A DNA stretch of 64,000 nt from Streptomyces sp. RPT161. GTDB taxonomy: Bacteria; Actinomycetota; Actinomycetes; Streptomycetales; Streptomycetaceae. Below are positions 24,189-32,159 of this stretch, piece after piece; positions within the stretch are counted from its first letter, which is position 1; each line of letters opens with the position of its first letter. The DNA lies in NCBI RefSeq assembly GCF_027533845.1, contig NZ_JAPZVN010000004.1:1-64000 (forward strand), in the 5' to 3' direction. Both the position numbers and the translations under genes were made by a program. The notes beneath the pieces were generated by a model. The model worked only from the letters and a program-made list of their open reading frames with translations, was not told where the DNA came from and made no database searches.

Positions 24189-25786
24189 AGGGTTCCACCC
24201 ACCGCCGCTGCTACTGCCGCGACCCCAAGACCGGCAAACCGCTCGGCAAGTCCTGTCCCAAGCTGGCCAGCCGCAAGCACGGCTCGTACTCCATACGCCA
24301 GGAACTCCCGCCCCGCGAGGAAGGCTCCCGCCGCTCCTTCAGCCGCGCGGGCTACGAGAGCCTCAAAGCCGCCCAGGCTGACCTCGACCACGTCCGCGCG
24401 CTTCTCGGCCTCGCCGACGCCGACGATCCGGAAGGCGTCGCGTTGATCGCTGCCATGTTGGAAGAAGTCGGCGCCGAGAAGACACCTTTGCCTGACGTCG
24501 AGGAGACGCGGCGGCGCCTCAAGTCCGGCCAAGACCTGATCGGCCGCCTGACGGTCGGCGAATGGCTCGACCAGTGGCTCGCCGCCAAGCGCATCCGCAA
24601 GTCGGGGGTGAGCCGTTACGAGACGGACATCCGGATCCACCTCAAGCCGCGCATCGGCCACCTCCGGATCGATCGGTTGCGCGTCAGCCACCTCAGCGAG
24701 ATGTTCACGGCCATCGCCGAGGCGAACACGGTCATCCTGGACGAGAACGCGCAACGGCAGGCACTGATCGATGAGTTGGCCACGGTACCGTGGAAGGGTG
24801 CGGAGAACCGCGCGCGCCGCAAGATCATGCGTGAGGCACTCGACTCGATGCCGCCGTTCCGGCGCGTCACCGGTGCCGCCACCCGCCAGCGGATCCGGGG
24901 CACGCTGCGGGCCGCGCTCAACGACGCCATCGCCCAGCAGATCATCACCTTCAACCCTGCGGCCCACGTCGAACTCGACCCGATACGCAAGCCCAAGGCG
25001 CTGGTGTGGACGGACGAGCGAGTGGCCAAGTGGCGCGAGAGCGGCGAGAAACCGTCGTCCGTTATGGTCTGGACGCCCAAGCAGACCGGCGCCTTCCTCG
25101 ACCATGTCGCGGACGACCGGCTGTACGCGATGTGGCACCTCATTGCCTTCCGCGGCCTGCGCCGAGGCGAGGCGTGCGGGCAACCCTGGTCCGAGACCGA
25201 TCTCGCCAACCACACCCTCACGGTGACAACCCAACTCGTGCAGGACGGCTGGGAGGTGGAGACCTCCGACCCCAAAACCGACAGCGGCTTCCGCGTCGTC
25301 GCGCTCGACGACGACACGGTCGGGGTCCTGGAGCGGCACCGCAAGCAGCAGGAGGCTGATCGCGCGGCGTGGGACTCGGCGTGGGTGGAGACCGGCCACG
25401 TCTTCACCCAGGAGGACGGTTCCTGGCTGCACCCCGGCAAGGTCACCGACTACTTCGAACGGCTCGTCGCCTCGTCCGGCCTCCCGCCGATCCGGCTCCA
25501 CGATCTGCGGCACGGTGCGGCGACGCTGATGCTCGCGGCCGGGGTCGACGTGACGGTGGTGTCCGACACCCTCGGACACAGCGACACCCGGATCACGCGC
25601 GACATCTACCAGAGCGTCTTCCCCGAGGTCGCCAAGGACGCGGCCGAGGCCACCGCGAAGTTGGTTCCACTTCAGCGGAAGACCGAGGCGGAGGAGGCCC
25701 GCAAAGCCGCCAAGAAGGCGAAGGACAAGGCGAAAGCCGAGGCCAGGGCGGAGAGGAAGGGCAAGCGGAAGAAGCTCAAGAAGTAG
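24185..25786 (+). CDS. int: Tyrosine-type site-specific integrase
   Basis: A 533-residue tyrosine recombinase. It begins at TTG 24185, overlapping the XRE stop; the N-terminus has a Cys-rich patch (HRRCYCRDPKTGKPLGKSCP). The SAM-like core-binding domain (LTVGEWLDQWLAAKRIRKSG, HLKPRIGHLRIDRL) carries an unusually long insert. Catalytic residues follow: Arg in IAFRGLRRGEACG, then HDLRHGAATLMLAAGVD, then LGHSDTRITRDIYQSVF with the Tyr nucleophile. The tail is Lys/Ala/Glu-rich (AKKAKDKAKAEARAERKGKR). It reads towards the 3' end of the tRNA-Thr gene 129 bases away, the expected arrangement for an integrase next to its att site. Confidence 0.92.
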   Translation: MKGSTHRRCYCRDPKTGKPLGKSCPKLASRKHGSYSIRQELPPREEGSRRSFSRAGYESLKAAQADLDHVRALLGLADADDPEGVALIAAMLEEVGAEKTPLPDVEETRRRLKSGQDLIGRLTVGEWLDQWLAAKRIRKSGVSRYETDIRIHLKPRIGHLRIDRLRVSHLSEMFTAIAEANTVILDENAQRQALIDELATVPWKGAENRARRKIMREALDSMPPFRRVTGAATRQRIRGTLRAALNDAIAQQIITFNPAAHVELDPIRKPKALVWTDERVAKWRESGEKPSSVMVWTPKQTGAFLDHVADDRLYAMWHLIAFRGLRRGEACGQPWSETDLANHTLTVTTQLVQDGWEVETSDPKTDSGFRVVALDDDTVGVLERHRKQQEADRAAWDSAWVETGHVFTQEDGSWLHPGKVTDYFERLVASSGLPPIRLHDLRHGAATLMLAAGVDVTVVSDTLGHSDTRITRDIYQSVFPEVAKDAAEATAKLVPLQRKTEAEEARKAAKKAKDKAKAEARAERKGKRKKLKK

Positions 25787-25874
25787 GGCGCCGGGCCGCT
25801 CCGCTCACGCATCGCTCACGCAAGCCACCCCACAGCACCCCGGCCGTGTGACGCGTCATGCCCCGAGCAACACA

Positions 25875-25909
25875 AAAGGCCAGGTCACGGGCTATGTGAC
25901 CTGGCCTTT
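25875..25909. terminator. Strong hairpin between integrase and tRNA-Thr
   Basis: AAAGGCCAGGTCAC and GTGACCTGGCCTTT form a perfect 14-bp stem with a 7-base loop. The A run on one side and T run on the other let it work in both directions, ending the integrase message and the tRNA transcript. Confidence 0.85.
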
Positions 25910-25914
25910 GCCGG

Positions 25915-25988
25915 AGCCGCCTAAGGGAATCGAACCCTTGACCTACGCATTACGAGTGCGTCGCTCTGGCCGACTGAGCTAAGGCGGC
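25915..25988 (-). tRNA. tRNA-Thr (anticodon CGT), element attachment site
   Basis: The minus strand folds as a full cloverleaf. The acceptor stem is GCCGCCT/AGGCGGC, the D arm GCTC/GAGC, the anticodon stem ACGCA/TGCGT with loop CTCGTAA (anticodon CGT, Thr), and the T arm AAGGG/CCCTT with loop TTCGATT. The discriminator base is at 25915 and CCA is not encoded. The integrase lies just beyond its 3' end, so the 3' half should be the attachment core. I saw no second copy of this 3' half in the window, so the far att site is probably upstream of position 1. Confidence 0.95.
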
Positions 25989-26103
25989 GTGTTGCAACGG
26001 CGCTAAGTCTACACAGTGCGTGGGGGTGCTCCGCACGTGGATGAATGGTGCGTATCGTTACGTAGCGTAGCGAAAGAGATGAGGTGGGTGTGGGGTCGGC
26101 GCG

Positions 26104-27585
26104 GTGGGGATGTTGGCCGTGTTGTGTACGAGTCTGCTGCTGGTGGCGATGGACGCCACGATCCTCAACGTGGCGCTGCCGTCGTTGATCGACCAGTTGC
26201 GGCCGGGGGTGCTTCAGCAGTTGTGGATCATCGACATCTACGGGCTGGTGCTCGGCGGGCTGCTGGTGTCCACCGGCGCGCTGGGTGACCGGTACGGGCG
26301 CAAGGCGCTGTTCCTGGCGGGGTTCGGGCTGTTCGGGGTGGCCTCGGTGGTGGCCGCGACGGCGGGCGGCTCGTGGCAGCTGATCGCGGGACGGGTGCTG
26401 TTGGGGCTGGGCGGGGCGCTGGTGATGCCGTCCACGCTCTCGCTGATCCGGAACATCTTCACCGACCCGCGGGAGCGCACCCTGGCCATCGGGATCTGGG
26501 CGGCCGTAGCGGGGGCCGGCGCCTCGATCGGGCCGCTGGTGGGCGGGGTGCTGGTGGAGCGGTACGGGTGGTCGGCGGCGTTCTGGGTGAACGTTCCGGT
26601 GGTCGTGGCGGCGGTGGCGGCCGGAGTGTGGCTGCTGCCGGAGTACAAGGATCCGCATCCTGGCCGGTTCGACTGGCCGGGGGCGTGCCTTTCCGTAGTC
26701 GGCATCGTGGCCCTCGCCTGGGGCATCAAGCACGTCGCCAAGGGCTCCCCCTCTCCGGCCGATCTGCTGGTCCTGCTGCTCGGCCTGTTGGCCCTGTCGG
26801 CGTTCGCCGGGCGGCAGTTGAGGCTGCCCGATCCGCTGCTGGACGTAAGGCTGTTCACCAAGCCGGCCTTCGTGGCCGCGGCGCTCGCCACGCTGATGGC
26901 GATGCTGGCGATCGGGGCGGCGCTGTATCTGATCTCGTTGTGGTTGCAGTACGTGCACGGGTATCCGCCGTTCCAGGCGAGGCTGCGGACGCTGCCCGCG
27001 GCGCTCGCCACGCTCACCGGTGCGCTGTCCGCGCCGTGGCTGATGCACCACCTGGGCGTGCGGGTGCTGCTGGGCGGCAGCCTGCTGGCGCTGGCCGTCG
27101 GGTTCGCGGTGCTCGCGGTGGTGCCTGAGCCCACCACGTATCCGGTGGTCGCCGTGGTCCTCGTGGCGCTGGGGCTCGGGGACGGGCTGGCGATCACCAC
27201 CGGGGCGGCGGTGTTGGTCTCGACGGTCCCGGCGGCGCGGGCCGGGCAGGCCGGTGCCGTCTCTGAGACCTGCTACGAGCTGGGGGGCGGACTCGGGGTG
27301 GCGCTGCTGGGCAGCATCCACGCCGCCGTCTACCACGGGCGGTTCCGGCAACTACCTTTGGGCGCACGGTACTTGGAGACGGCGCGGCAGTCGGTCGGCG
27401 GCGCGGCCGAGGTCGCCCGGCAGGTGGGCGGGGCCGCCAGGGCGAGCGTACTGGCCACCGCGCGGGCCGCGTTCGACAGCGCGCTCACCACCACTGCGTA
27501 CGTCTCCGCGGGCATCGTGCTCGCCGCTGCCGTACTGGCCACCGTTCTCGTGCCGCGCGGCTTCACCGTGACCGCCGCGCACTGA
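26104..27585 (+). CDS. DHA2-family MFS drug transporter
   Basis: A 493-residue major facilitator of the 14-helix EmrB/SmvA type. The first helix ends MDATILNVALPSL, the family signature. Loop 2-3 has GALGDRYGRKALFLAG, and motif C-like glycines lie in AVAGAGASIGPLVGG. It probably exports drugs or metabolites by proton antiport. The first in-frame start is GTG 26104, with ATG 26110 an alternative. The AT-richer leader GTATCGTTACGTAGCGTAGC (26052-26071) probably holds the promoter and a TetR-type operator, but no regulator is adjacent. It is the first core gene right of the element. Confidence 0.88.
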   Translation: MGMLAVLCTSLLLVAMDATILNVALPSLIDQLRPGVLQQLWIIDIYGLVLGGLLVSTGALGDRYGRKALFLAGFGLFGVASVVAATAGGSWQLIAGRVLLGLGGALVMPSTLSLIRNIFTDPRERTLAIGIWAAVAGAGASIGPLVGGVLVERYGWSAAFWVNVPVVVAAVAAGVWLLPEYKDPHPGRFDWPGACLSVVGIVALAWGIKHVAKGSPSPADLLVLLLGLLALSAFAGRQLRLPDPLLDVRLFTKPAFVAAALATLMAMLAIGAALYLISLWLQYVHGYPPFQARLRTLPAALATLTGALSAPWLMHHLGVRVLLGGSLLALAVGFAVLAVVPEPTTYPVVAVVLVALGLGDGLAITTGAAVLVSTVPAARAGQAGAVSETCYELGGGLGVALLGSIHAAVYHGRFRQLPLGARYLETARQSVGGAAEVARQVGGAARASVLATARAAFDSALTTTAYVSAGIVLAAAVLATVLVPRGFTVTAAH

Positions 27586-27596
27586 GCGCACGGCCG

Positions 27597-29192
27597 TCAC
27601 GCGCAGGTCTTGCCGCTCGGCGGAACGCTTCCCTCCAGCAGGTAGCGGTTGACGGCGGTGTCGACGCAGTCGCTGCCGCTGGCGTAGGCCGTGTGCCCGT
27701 CGCCCTGGTAGGTCAGCAGCCGCCCGGAGGAGAGCTGTCCGGCGAGCGACCGCGCCCACTCGTACGGGGTCGCCGGGTCGCGGGTGGTGCCGACGACGAC
27801 GATGGGCGCGGCGCCCTTGGCCTCGATCCGCATCGGCCGCCCGGTCGCCTTGACCGGCCAGGAGGCACAGCTCAGGCTCATCCAGGCGAAGTCGGGACCG
27901 AGGTGCGGTGAGGCCTTGCGGAAGGCGGGCAGCACGGCCTGCACATCGGCCGCGCTACGGGTGGCGGGCGGCAGGTCGAGGCAGTTGACGGCGGCGTTGG
28001 CGTACATCAGGTTCGAGTACGAGCCGTCGGTGGAGCGCTCGTAGTACTGGTCGGACAGGGTGAGCAGCGGGCCGCCGTCGCCCCGGTTGGCGGCGGACAG
28101 CGCCACCCGCAGCACCGGCCACAGCTGCTTGGCGTACATCGCCTCGATCAGCCCGGAGGTGCCCAGCGACTCGCCGAGCTGACGGCTCTGGCCGGTGGGC
28201 AGCGGATGCGCGTCGAGGTTGCTGAGGAACCTGACGATGTACCGGCCCGCGGCGTCGGTGGTCTGGCCCAAGGGGCAACCGGTGTGCCGCACGCAGTCCT
28301 TGGCGAACGCCTGGAACGCGGTCTCGAAGCCCTCGGCCTGGGTGCGGCTCTCGTCGAGGGCGGACAGCGAGGGGTCCATCGCGCCGTCGAGTACGAGTCG
28401 GCCCACCCGGGACGGGAACAGGCCCGCGTAGGTGGCGCCGAGCATGGTGCCGTAGGACTTGCCGAGGTAGTTGAGCTTGGCGTCGCCGAGCAGTGCCCGC
28501 AGGATGTCCATGTCGCGAGCCGCCTCGATGGTGCTCACGTGCGAGAGCAGCTTCGCGGAGTGCTGCTCGCAGCCGTCCGCGAAGCGCTGATTGGCGGCGC
28601 TGATCGCGTTGATCTCGGACTGGTTGTGCGGGTCGTTGTCGACCTGGGTGAACGCGTCCATCTGCTGGTCCGTCAGGCAGACGACGGGCTCGCTGCGGGC
28701 GACGCCGCGCGGGTCCATGCCGACGATGTCGTAGCGGGCGCGCACCGGTGCCGGGTAGCGGGCGGCGGCGATCTGCGCGTAGTCGACCGCGGAGCCGCCG
28801 GGTCCGCCTGGGTTGACCAGCAGCGAGCCGATCCGCTGGCCGGGGCCCGTGGCCTTCTTGCGGGTGACGGAGAGGGCGAGGTCCTCGGCGGCGACCGGGT
28901 GGTCGTAGTCGAGCGGGGCCTTCATCGTGGTGCACTGGAAGCCCGCGGAACCGCAGTCGTGCCAGACCAACTTCTGCGCGTAGTACGGCTTGAGGGCGTC
29001 GGGGACCGCGGTGGGCAGCGGGGCCAGGGGGGCGGCCGCCCGGCTGGCGGACGTCGTGTCCGACGCGGCGACGGTGCCGGTGGGCGTCGAGGCGGCGGCG
29101 CTGTGTCCGGTTCCGGCCGAGCAACCGGACAGCAGCAGGCCCGCGACGGCGAGCACGGTCGTGGAGGTACGGAGCAGGCGTGCGGTGTCCAT
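27597..29192 (-). CDS. Secreted alpha/beta hydrolase, tripeptidyl-aminopeptidase type
   Basis: A 531-residue exported lipoprotein. The N-terminus TVLAVAGLLLSGCS has a lipobox (LSGC). The catalytic domain has NPGGPGGSAVDYA (oxyanion hole), YDIVGMDPRGVARSEPVVC, and the nucleophile elbow GKSYGTMLGA. The C-terminal TAP-like domain contains VVVGTTRDPATPYEWARSLA with the Asp, and GDGHTAY with the His. Such SlpD/SlpE/TAP enzymes remove N-terminal tripeptides from extracellular proteins. The start is ATG 29192; GTG 29201 is closer to the GGGAGG site and is possible. It is convergent with the MFS gene, 11 bases away. Confidence 0.85.
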   Translation of the reverse strand: MDTARLLRTSTTVLAVAGLLLSGCSAGTGHSAAASTPTGTVAASDTTSASRAAAPLAPLPTAVPDALKPYYAQKLVWHDCGSAGFQCTTMKAPLDYDHPVAAEDLALSVTRKKATGPGQRIGSLLVNPGGPGGSAVDYAQIAAARYPAPVRARYDIVGMDPRGVARSEPVVCLTDQQMDAFTQVDNDPHNQSEINAISAANQRFADGCEQHSAKLLSHVSTIEAARDMDILRALLGDAKLNYLGKSYGTMLGATYAGLFPSRVGRLVLDGAMDPSLSALDESRTQAEGFETAFQAFAKDCVRHTGCPLGQTTDAAGRYIVRFLSNLDAHPLPTGQSRQLGESLGTSGLIEAMYAKQLWPVLRVALSAANRGDGGPLLTLSDQYYERSTDGSYSNLMYANAAVNCLDLPPATRSAADVQAVLPAFRKASPHLGPDFAWMSLSCASWPVKATGRPMRIEAKGAAPIVVVGTTRDPATPYEWARSLAGQLSSGRLLTYQGDGHTAYASGSDCVDTAVNRYLLEGSVPPSGKTCA

Positions 29193-29310
29193 GGGTGCCA
29201 CAGGTCCTCCCGTCGGGTTTCGCGAGCCTATCCACACCGTGGTCCGGTATGCGTACTTCCGCGAGTTCTTATGAGTGATTGCGCGTGCGGGTTTTCGACC
29301 GGACCTGTGG

Positions 29311-30477
29311 TCAGCGGGTCCGCCGGACGGTGTCCGGCCAGGAGGCACGGAGGGCCGCCATCCGGGTGAGCCAGTGCCTTCGGCGACCGTACGCCAGACG
29401 GTGCCGAGACGGATGCCGGTACTGGTACGGGTGGCGGTGCCGGTACGGATGCCGGTGCCGGTAGGCGTGCGGGTGCAGTTCCTCGGTGAGGTAGCCGGAG
29501 ACCAGGGCGAGCAGATGGCGCCGGGCGTCGCCGCCGAGGGCCGGATCGCGGGTGACCTCGTCGAGGAACCGGGCCCGCACCCCGCTTCGGCGCAGCTCGG
29601 TCCGCAGCCGCAGCCCGGAGGCCCGCTGACGTGACTCGTCCACGGCGGCGGCGAGCAGCAGCCGTGGTCGGGGCCCGGGCCTCCCGCGCGGGACCGCGAT
29701 GCCCGCGCTCTCGTAGGTGCCGGAGACGCCGGCCGCCGCGCGGTACCGCTCGGGGTGGGCCAGTTCGGCGCGCACCGCGCACCGCGCGCCGTCCCCGAGG
29801 CCGAGGACCGCGCGTGCGGCGCGGCCCCGGGCGGTGCGGTAGTGGCGGGCGACGGCGTCGAGGGCTGCGGACGGGTCGGTGCCGCAGTCGCGCGGCTGAA
29901 CGACGATCATTGGGTCGGCCAGCCCGTGGGCGATCGAGCCCGCCAGCGCGGCGTACAGCCGCCCGCCGTCCCGTTCATCCGGCAGATAGGCGGCGACCAG
30001 CGGAAATTCCTCTGCGCCCGGGCGGTCGTACTGTGCGGGCAGCCAGACCCGGGTGCCGTCCGGCAGCTCCTGGAGGGTCCCGTCGGCCGGATGCGCCACG
30101 GTGCGCGGCTGCTGGGGAGCCGGGTGCGGTACGGGGTGGGGTGCCGGGTGCGCGGGACGGTTCGCCAGTGGGCGTACGGCGGCGGGGCGCCGGGCGGACG
30201 TGGCATCGGCGGCCTGGGCGGTGCTGGGGCGGGTCCCGGTGTGCGGCAGCTGGATCGCGTAGCCGATGGCGGTGACCAGCACCAGCAGCGCGGCGGCGGC
30301 GCGGAGCGCGACCGGGCGGTAGTCGGTGGGGAGTTCGTAGACCCGGCCGCTGCGCTCGGCGGACCAGCGCAGCACGGCGGCGCGGGCGAGCAGCGCCGCC
30401 ACGACGGCGAGTGCCGCGAGCGGCGCCGTACGCAGCAGGGCAGAAACCACGGACGCACCAACCTGGGGGGACGACAT
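29311..30477 (-). CDS. Membrane-anchored esterase-like protein with His/Tyr/Arg tail
   Basis: A 388-residue protein. Two hydrophobic segments (about 10-30, and LRAAAALLVLVTAIGYAIQL) anchor it, followed by a Pro/Ala/His linker. The outer domain resembles the esterase D/Fes fold (GTRVWLPAQYDRPGAEEFPL, DPMIVVQPRDCGTD), but the nucleophile region reads AVLGLGDGARCAV. That replaces GxSxG with GxGDG, so hydrolase activity is doubtful. The C-terminus repeats HPYRHRHPYQYRHPSRHR, a low-complexity His/Tyr/Arg tail reflected in DNA repeats at 29400-29470. The start is ATG 30477 with no strong ribosome site. Confidence 0.6.
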   Translation of the reverse strand: MSSPQVGASVVSALLRTAPLAALAVVAALLARAAVLRWSAERSGRVYELPTDYRPVALRAAAALLVLVTAIGYAIQLPHTGTRPSTAQAADATSARRPAAVRPLANRPAHPAPHPVPHPAPQQPRTVAHPADGTLQELPDGTRVWLPAQYDRPGAEEFPLVAAYLPDERDGGRLYAALAGSIAHGLADPMIVVQPRDCGTDPSAALDAVARHYRTARGRAARAVLGLGDGARCAVRAELAHPERYRAAAGVSGTYESAGIAVPRGRPGPRPRLLLAAAVDESRQRASGLRLRTELRRSGVRARFLDEVTRDPALGGDARRHLLALVSGYLTEELHPHAYRHRHPYRHRHPYQYRHPSRHRLAYGRRRHWLTRMAALRASWPDTVRRTR

Positions 30478-30597
30478 CGGGCCGTCCGGCCCGGGGCTGC
30501 GTGCAAGGCTTCCCCCCGACCGGCGCGCCGCCAACCGCGCGGTACCCGAGGATCACCCGAAGGCACCAACCGCTGACGGCCGCCCGGGTCACCCCGG

Positions 30598-31830
30598 TCA
30601 GCCCGCGCGCAGCGCCATCGCCATCGCCTCCACCGCGAGCAGCGGCGCCACATTGCCGTCCAGCGCCTCGCGGCAGGCCAGTACCGCCTCTATGCGGCGC
30701 AGGGTGTTCTCCGGTCGGCCGGACGCCGCCAGGCGGTTGACGGCGTCGCTCACCTCGGCGTTGGCGATCGGCGTCGACGTGCCCAACTGGACGGTCAGCA
30801 CGTCACGGTAGAAACCGGCGAGGTCGGTCAGCGCCTGGTCCAGGGTGTCCCGCTGGGTGCGGGTGGCACGGCGCTTCTGACGGTCGGCCAGCTCCTTCAT
30901 GACGCCCGCCGTGCCGCGCGGCATCCGGCCGCCGCTACCAGCCGCGGCGCCCAGCGCGGCGCGCAGCTCCTCGGTCTCCTTGGCGTCGACTTCCTCGGCG
31001 ACCTGCTTGGCGTCCTCGGTGGCCGAGTCCACGAGCATCTGCGCGGCCTTCAGACAGCCGCCTATGTCGTCGAGTTGGAGCGGCAGCCGCAGCACGGCGG
31101 CCCTGCGCTCCCGAGCCCGTTCGTCGGTCGCCAGCCGCCGCGCCCGGTCGATGTGGCCCTGGGTGGCGCGGGCGACGCTCGCGGCCAGCTGGGGCTCGAT
31201 GCCGTCGCGGCGCACCAGCACGTCGGCCACGGCGTCCACCGGTGGAGTGCGCAGGTTCAGGTGGCGGCAGCGGGAGCGGATGGTCGGCAGTACGTCCTCG
31301 ATCGACGGTGCGCACAGCAGCCACACCGTGCGGGGGGCGGGCTCCTCGACCGCCTTGAGCAGGACGTTGCCCGCGCCCTCGGTCAGGCGGTCGGCGTCCG
31401 CCAGGACGATCACCTGCCAGCGGCCGTTGGCCGGGGACATGGAGGAGCGGCGCACCAGGTCGCGGGTGTCCTTCACGCCGATCGACAGCTGGTCGGTGGC
31501 GACGACCTCCACGTCGGCGTGCGTACCGACCAGGGTCGTGTGGCACCCGTCGCAGAATCCGCAGCCGGGCGCGCCACCGAGCGCGCGGTCCGGGCTGACG
31601 CACTGCAGGGCGGCGGCGAAGGCGCGGGCGGCGGTGGCACGGCCCGAGCCGGGGGGGCCGGTGAACAGCCAGGCGTGCGTCATCTTGGATGACGCACGCG
31701 GTGCGGGCACGGCACCCGTGGTGCCCGTGGCGGTCTCGGCAGCGGTGACCAGCGCGTCGGCGTCGCGCGCGGCGGCGGTGAGCTGCGCTACGACGGGGTC
31801 CTGGCCGATCAGGTCGTCCCAGACTGCCAT
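30598..31830 (-). CDS. holB: DNA polymerase III subunit delta'
   Basis: A 410-residue clamp-loader subunit that helps load the sliding clamp at replication forks. It begins MAVWDDLIGQDPVVAQL. The P-loop reads TGPPGSGRATAARAF, with Arg for Lys, as expected for the ATP-inactive delta' subunit. A four-Cys zinc site follows (GAPGCGFCDGCH plus an earlier Cys), then VLADADRLTEGAGNVLLKAV and the SRC region (PTIRSRCRHLNLR). Downstream genes are separate. It follows tmk in the same direction, as in other actinobacteria where holB and tmk are neighbours. Confidence 0.93.
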   Translation of the reverse strand: MAVWDDLIGQDPVVAQLTAAARDADALVTAAETATGTTGAVPAPRASSKMTHAWLFTGPPGSGRATAARAFAAALQCVSPDRALGGAPGCGFCDGCHTTLVGTHADVEVVATDQLSIGVKDTRDLVRRSSMSPANGRWQVIVLADADRLTEGAGNVLLKAVEEPAPRTVWLLCAPSIEDVLPTIRSRCRHLNLRTPPVDAVADVLVRRDGIEPQLAASVARATQGHIDRARRLATDERARERRAAVLRLPLQLDDIGGCLKAAQMLVDSATEDAKQVAEEVDAKETEELRAALGAAAGSGGRMPRGTAGVMKELADRQKRRATRTQRDTLDQALTDLAGFYRDVLTVQLGTSTPIANAEVSDAVNRLAASGRPENTLRRIEAVLACREALDGNVAPLLAVEAMAMALRAG

Positions 31831-31905
31831 GGGGGTGCCTTTCCCTGTGGTGCGTGGGTCTCATTCTGGGGGATGGGTCTGACAGGGGCTCCTGCCATCC
31901 GCCCG

Positions 31906-32030
31906 CGCCCCTTTCCGGTGAGGCCTCTTTCCGGGTGGCGCCGCCTTCCGGAGGGCCGCCTTCCGGTGGGGCGCCTTTCCGGTTGGGCGCCTTTCCGTGG
32001 GACCGGCGGGGCCGCCTCTCCGGTGGGGCC
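31906..32030. repeat. Imperfect 16-18 bp tandem repeats between tmk and holB
   Basis: The 329-base gap between tmk and holB has no gene. About seven degenerate copies of CGCCTTTCCGGTGGGGC run through 31906-32030. The units can fold into small GC hairpins. An attenuator or simple repeat expansion are both possible. Confidence 0.5.
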
Positions 32031-32159
32031 GCGGTCCGGGCACCCCGCTGGCAGGGGGCATCCCAGGGGCCGGGGGACGCGCCACAGACCCTTCTCCGGG
32101 GCCGCGCGTCCCAAGCCCCGGCCCCACACGCGCACCGATGGAGCGCCGCCGGAGGCGGC

